This document shows positions 60,817 to 64,000 of a stretch of DNA of 64,000 nucleotides, in pieces. Origin of the DNA: Trinickia acidisoli (GTDB lineage Bacteria > Pseudomonadota > Gammaproteobacteria > Burkholderiales > Burkholderiaceae); contig NZ_JAFLRG010000001.1 of the NCBI RefSeq assembly GCF_017315725.1, positions 1,674,001-1,738,000 on the forward strand, in the 5' to 3' direction. The translations under genes were made by a program, and so were the position numbers. The notes under the pieces were generated by a model. The model was not told the DNA's origin. It saw only the letters and a list, made by a program, of their open reading frames with translations, and did no database searches. Each line of letters starts with the position of its first letter. The first letter of the stretch is position 1.

Positions 60817-61566
60817 TCACGGGAAAACGGGAAGGGGAGGCATCGGCGGAAGCGGCGGCGGACCGCCGCCCATCGACGTACTGCTGCCACCGCCAAAGAG
60901 ATCTTCGAGATCGGAGTGTTTCGAGGTTTTCGACTGCGTGGATTTCGAGGTCTCGGTGTCCTCCTTTTCCTCCCCGCACTTGCATTCCGCCGGACCAATC
61001 TGCTCAAACTTGTTCGGCCCGCCTGCGATCCGAATGTAGTCCGTCCGCTGCTCACGACTAAAATCGTCGGGTGGAAACTTCATTTCCACGCACATTTTAA
61101 TGTTCGACTGCACGGGTGGCTGATCGGGGGCGTTGACGACGATAACGTCTGGCCGACGAATCAAGCCTTGCCCCGCCAACTTCTTGTACTCGGCGTAGCC
61201 GCCGGGCCAATACTTGTTGAGCCAGTTGGGAAGGAACGGATGCGGCTGGAGCGGGTCTTGGGAACTCATGATCGGCGTTGGCACGTCGGGACGCATGTCG
61301 TAGGCGACTTCTGGACGGTATACCGTTCGCTGGCCGGTGGTGACCTGCGACACCATGTCTTGGTAGTTCAGACGTTGCATGACGCATCGCTGGCGCTGGA
61401 TTTTGCCATCGACCGAGGCCACGCCGATCCGTTTGCAGTTGCAAACGGTATCGCATAGGATTGCCCGGTCTTTTGGCCACAACCCGCTTTGCACACCGAC
61501 TTGCGTGGTCCGACCGTCACCGGAGGCGGTGCCGCCCGTCGAGTAGCCGGAGCCGTAACCGCTCAT
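60817..61566 (-). CDS. VRR-NUC nuclease effector (type VI secretion)
   Basis: A protein of 249 residues; the ATG at 61566 overlaps the PAAR stop (ATGA). Residues about 135-175 carry RRPDVIVVNAPDQPPVQ and MCVEMKFPPDDFSREQRTDY, matching the VRR-NUC/PD-(D/E)XK core (Asp, then Glu-x-Lys, then a Gln/Tyr helix). A Cys cluster CDTVCNCKR near 38 and CKCG near 195 may bind metal. The tail is Gly/Pro/Ser-rich. VRR-NUC toxins delivered by type VI systems cause DNA breaks in rival cells. No secretion genes are in the window, so delivery would depend on a host system elsewhere. Confidence 0.8.
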   Translation of the reverse strand: MSGYGSGYSTGGTASGDGRTTQVGVQSGLWPKDRAILCDTVCNCKRIGVASVDGKIQRQRCVMQRLNYQDMVSQVTTGQRTVYRPEVAYDMRPDVPTPIMSSQDPLQPHPFLPNWLNKYWPGGYAEYKKLAGQGLIRRPDVIVVNAPDQPPVQSNIKMCVEMKFPPDDFSREQRTDYIRIAGGPNKFEQIGPAECKCGEEKEDTETSKSTQSKTSKHSDLEDLFGGGSSTSMGGGPPPLPPMPPLPVFP

Positions 61567-62090
61567 TCTGCGCTCTCGCTTCCCGGGTGGCTGAACATCA
61601 GCGACGAACCCTCGTCCCCCTCGAGCCATTCGGTGAACCCGTTAGCGTCTGTCTTCCCCTGCACGGTCTGTCCGTCCGACGATTTGATGGTGTAGGGATG
61701 ACCGGCGACCGGCCGGCGGGTGACGTCGTCGAGCACCTGGAATCTGCCTCGATGGGGCGTTTGCGCGTTGGTATCCGACACAACGCTCTTTCCACCGCCG
61801 ACAGCACCACCGGGACCGGACGTCGGCTCGGCGGTCGTGTTGTTCTGCGATGCGATGAGCGTGGCGCCGCAAGCGGTCGTGTCCCCTTCGGACGCGACGG
61901 GACGACCGTCGAACGTCACGCCGAGATTTTTGACCCCGACGATCGGGTAAATCCCGCCGCACTTAGGGCAGGAAACCTTATCGCCGAGCAGTGCAATCGG
62001 ACGGCCATCGTCCATGTTTGCCGGCGAGCACGCGAGAACGGTACCCCCGTGCGAGGTCGTGTCGCCTTCACGGATGAATGCAAAACCCAT
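61563..62090 (-). CDS. PAAR-domain carrier protein with C-terminal beta-sandwich
   Basis: A protein of 175 residues starting MGFAFIREGDTTSHGGTVLA. The PAAR repeat region covers residues 1-90 (GDKVSCPKCGGIYPIVG and GRPVASEGDTTACGATLIAS), with Cys/His residues for the metal at the spike tip. Residues about 120-170 (GRFQVLDDVTRRPVAGHPYT) look like a transthyretin-type adaptor. It sharpens the VgrG spike and carries the downstream effector. It is the first gene of the three-gene minus-strand cargo unit next to the integrase. The longer frame to 62294 is not PAAR-like. Confidence 0.85.
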   Translation of the reverse strand: MGFAFIREGDTTSHGGTVLACSPANMDDGRPIALLGDKVSCPKCGGIYPIVGVKNLGVTFDGRPVASEGDTTACGATLIASQNNTTAEPTSGPGGAVGGGKSVVSDTNAQTPHRGRFQVLDDVTRRPVAGHPYTIKSSDGQTVQGKTDANGFTEWLEGDEGSSLMFSHPGSESAE

Positions 62091-62393
62091 AATCTGTGCC
62101 CTCTCTGTTTTTTTGGGTCGGAGGAATGTAGCACAAAGGGTTTTCCCGGGGCCATGCTGTCGACGTTGATGGTTTCTGTAGCAGCGTTTGCTGTAGCCAT
62201 TGCGCGATCCTGCGAGCTTGGACATCGAGGGCGCTGGAAGGAACTCCGCGGCGTCACTTGCGCCCCAGGGCGACGCGATGCCCCCGTCAGCCATGCGCCC
62301 CCGCTAACCGGAGGGGCCGGCTGCATGCCCAAAGGTCGCAGGGAATCGGCAAGGTGCGGACAACGCGATAGGCTTCATTTGCCGAATTGGTGT
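62091..62393. other. spacer between PAAR and integrase genes
   Basis: 303 bases without a gene I can support. It has a T-run (62106-62114) and GC-rich inverted stretches; the PAAR promoter and the integrase terminator must lie here but are not clear by eye. Confidence 0.4.
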
Positions 62394-63584
62394 TTAGATG
62401 GAGGAAACGTGCTTCGCCCATGCCTCCATGAGAGGACGCCGCTGCTCCAGCAAATCCGTTCGGTGGTATGCGGCTTCGACCTTATTTGCGACCGTGTGAG
62501 CCAGCGCGCGCTCTGCCAGATCACGAGCATAGCTGTGCTCGCTAGCCCAGTCGCGGAAGCTAGAGCGGAAGCCGTGGGCGGTTGCGAATCGTCCGGGTGT
62601 GTCGCTCTCTGCCTTGACGCGACGAAGCAAGGCGGTCAGCGCCATATCGCTCAAGACCTTTTCGCGGGGCGAGGGGAAGACAAGGACGTCGTGCAACTGG
62701 CGTTTCTTGAGAGTCTTAACAAGTGCTAACGCGTGCTCGGATAGAGGGACTCGATGTAGTTCCTTGGCCTTCATGCGCTGAGCAGGAATGCTCCAGACGC
62801 CTGCATGCAGATCGAACTCATCCCATGTCGCGCCGCGGACCTCGCCGCTCCGGGTTGCCGTGAGGATCAGGAAGAGGAGGGCGGCGCGAGTGCTATCGCT
62901 TGGTCCGTGCGCCGCGAGGTGCGTTGTAACAAATTTGGGTACTTGCCGCCAGGGCATGGCAGGTTGGTGCTCTGCCTTGCTCGACTGTTTGGGCAAGATG
63001 TGATCGATAACACCCACCGGGTTCGCCGCGATGTGACCGTGCGCCCAGGCCCATTGCATGACGGCATGCATCCGTTGCCGGGTGCGGCTTGCGGTTTCCG
63101 CTTTCGTCAACCAGATCGGCCGCAGAACGTCTGCGCAATCGCCAGGGCTGATGGCGTCAAGTTTGCGGTTTCCGAGCTTCGGAAACACATAGGTCTCAAG
63201 CGTGCTGATCCATTGTGCCGCATGCTTCTCGTTCTTCCATCCCGGCTTGAGTTCTTCGTGAACCTTTCGTGCAGCTTTCTCGAATGTGAGTGTGGCAATC
63301 GCAACGGCGGTAGCCTCGCGTTCCCGATTACGTTGCTCGATCGGATCTTCGCCGTTGTCGATGAGCTTCCGCATTGCATGCGCCTTTTCGCGGGCTTCGG
63401 CGATCGACGTCTCGGGATAAACGCCGAGGCCGGCGTCGCGTCGCTTGCCGGTCATCGGGCTGGTGAAGCGCAAGATCCATTTGCAGCCAGATTTGGACGG
63501 CACCAGCATCAGTCCAGTGACCTTTCCGTCGAAGGCCGGCTTGTCGCCCGGCTTCAGTGCTTTTGCTTGTTTGTCGGTTAGCAT
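62394..63584 (-). CDS. P4-type tyrosine integrase
   Basis: A protein of 396 residues with the N-terminal DUF4102 arm-binding domain (LTDKQAKALKPGDKPAFDGK), a SAM-like core-binding domain (about 100-200) and a catalytic domain. The catalytic residues are Arg245 (TATRSGEVRG), His337 and Arg340 (HGFRSSFRDWASE), His363 (ALAHT) and Tyr373 (EAAYHRTD). All are present, so it should be active. It recombines the island at the tRNA-Ser 3' end and is transcribed inward from just inside attR. Candidate arm sites directly upstream overlap its promoter region and may give autoregulation. Confidence 0.95.
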   Translation of the reverse strand: MLTDKQAKALKPGDKPAFDGKVTGLMLVPSKSGCKWILRFTSPMTGKRRDAGLGVYPETSIAEAREKAHAMRKLIDNGEDPIEQRNREREATAVAIATLTFEKAARKVHEELKPGWKNEKHAAQWISTLETYVFPKLGNRKLDAISPGDCADVLRPIWLTKAETASRTRQRMHAVMQWAWAHGHIAANPVGVIDHILPKQSSKAEHQPAMPWRQVPKFVTTHLAAHGPSDSTRAALLFLILTATRSGEVRGATWDEFDLHAGVWSIPAQRMKAKELHRVPLSEHALALVKTLKKRQLHDVLVFPSPREKVLSDMALTALLRRVKAESDTPGRFATAHGFRSSFRDWASEHSYARDLAERALAHTVANKVEAAYHRTDLLEQRRPLMEAWAKHVSSI

Positions 63585-63594
63585 CGATTTTCTA

Positions 63595-63615
63595 GCCCAT
63601 CATTCAGCCCATCAG
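63595..63615 (+). promoter_or_regulatory. candidate integrase arm-type sites, right end
   Basis: GCCCATCA at 63595-63602 and GCCCATCAG at 63607-63615, again with a 12-bp period, same orientation and sequence as the pair inside the left end. It lies between the integrase start and attR. Confidence 0.6.
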
Positions 63616-63734
63616 AAAACACTGGATGGGGTTGGAAGGTGCTAGCGTAAATTGGATGCTTGTACAGCGCAAGTGGTTGAATTATTGGAAGATGTTTGGA
63701 TGGAATTGGATCGGGTTGGGCGCGAACTTGGCGG

Positions 63735-63749
63735 CCTCCGTCTCCGCCA
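63735..63749 (+). other. attR core
   Basis: An exact 15-bp copy of the tRNA-Ser 3' end (CCTCCGTCTCCGCCA), 150 bases upstream of the integrase start. Only this part of the tRNA is repeated, as expected for the non-functional junction copy. Confidence 0.85.
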
Positions 63750-63774
63750 GTACTTTGGTATTTGGCGGTGGAAG

Positions 63775-63806
63775 CCCCCGCAGAGTCTAGGCTCTGCGGG
63801 GGTTTT
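63775..63806 (+). terminator. strong rho-independent terminator right of attR
   Basis: An 11-bp perfect stem (CCCCCGCAGAG / CTCTGCGGGGG) with a six-base loop and TTTT. It stands in the same place relative to attR as the other terminator stands to tRNA-Ser, so it may be the original tRNA-Ser terminator or that of a next element. Confidence 0.85.
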
Positions 63807-63861
63807 ATTTGGGCCGGCCGTTCTTTCGGTTCGACTGATATCTCCTCAATCGACCCATGCA

Positions 63862-63881
63862 GTGGGGGTGAAAGTGGGGGT
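63862..63881 (+). repeat. paired GTGGGGGT repeats beyond attR
   Basis: GTGGGGGT at 63862-63869 and 63874-63881, with the same 12-bp period as the island arm sites but a different sequence. The remaining sequence to 64000 has no gene. The pair may be arm sites of a second integrase with a different arm specificity. Confidence 0.45.
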
Positions 63882-64000
63882 AATAAAGAGCTTGCCTAAA
63901 GGTTGTTTTTATTGTCCGCGCTCACTCCATCGTAATGTTGAGCGAACGCAGCCTGTGGAATTCTTTGACGGGCGGAGCGCTTGGGCAACGCGACTCATTA

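Larger units (their letters stand above)
3561..63749. mobile_element. genomic island of about 60.2 kb integrated at tRNA-Ser(GCU)
   Basis: Everything between the two copies of CCTCCGTCTCCGCCA (3561-3575 and 63735-63749) behaves as one integrated island. It has an integrase gene just inside the right end, candidate arm sites inside both ends, and mosaic cargo: defence systems, a type VI effector set, element-maintenance genes and IS fragments. I see no relaxase, type IV coupling protein or secretion genes, so it is not a complete conjugative element. Two homologous membrane-protein genes (9642 and 37020) suggest it may be a composite of two related elements. Confidence 0.8.

Noticed and set aside
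61916-62332. Separate minus-strand gene overlapping the PAAR start
   Set aside because: Overlaps a clear PAAR gene in another frame and shows no motif.
3561-63749. Self-transmissible integrative conjugative element
   Set aside because: No relaxase, coupling protein, VirB-type or pilus genes are visible; only ICE-like maintenance genes are present.

Overview
The window looks like a chromosomal segment of a Burkholderia-group betaproteobacterium (Burkholderia, Paraburkholderia, Caballeronia or a relative). This rests on the high-GC coding style and on the order tilS, lysC, tRNA-Ser(GCU), which I know from that group. The genus cannot be fixed from sequence reading alone.

Layout. Positions 1-3.6 kb are backbone: the end of tilS, lysC, a DDE-transposase insertion sequence, and tRNA-Ser(GCU) with a good sigma70 promoter. 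From the tRNA 3' end (3561) to 63749 lies an integrated genomic island of about 60.2 kb. It is bounded by a 15-bp direct repeat of the tRNA 3' end. A P4-type tyrosine integrase sits at the far end, and candidate integrase arm sites with a 12-bp period occur just inside both ends. No conjugation machinery is visible, so the island is probably mobilised or inherited rather than self-transmissible. A terminator and another 12-bp-period repeat pair of different sequence beyond the right att site suggest that a second element follows in tandem.

Inside the island, 3.8-10.8 kb holds element-type genes: an AlpA-like regulator, a DUF3987 protein, an inovirus Gp2/YagK-type replication protein and a membrane protein with a C-terminal DNA-binding-like domain. 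From 10.8 to 31.2 kb is defence-type cargo: a giant GHKL-ATPase/DUF3883 protein divergent from an OLD-nuclease/UvrD-helicase pair (Gabija-like); several unrecognised genes with a GIY-YIG nuclease; and a translationally coupled DUF6361, phospholipase-D-like, SF2 helicase operon between IS3-type remnants. From 31.4 to 35.1 kb are two lipoproteins and an XRE regulator. From 35.1 to 42.2 kb a minus-strand block of element-maintenance genes (DUF4942, RDF-like, YqaJ, DUF932 and others) includes a second copy of the membrane/DNA-binding protein.

From 42.4 to 49.6 kb is the most striking operon. It encodes a sigma-like factor, a small antitoxin-like protein, an ImmA/IrrE-UvrD helicase with a RecB-like C-terminus, a protein of three ubiquitin-like domains, an E1-like ThiF protein with an N-terminal DUF6791 (E2-like) domain, and a DUF6527 protein. 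The E1-like protein has only one cysteine, in its N-terminal domain, and the ubiquitin-like protein has no Gly-Gly end. From 49.8 to 59.4 kb follow an SbcD/SbcC-like pair and a type I restriction-modification operon (hsdR, hsdM, hsdS). From 59.6 to 62.1 kb is a type VI secretion cargo set (PAAR carrier, VRR-NUC nuclease effector, DUF3396 immunity protein). The integrase and attR close the island.

Overall the island is a defence and competition island. All functions are inferred from motifs read by eye; no database search was run.
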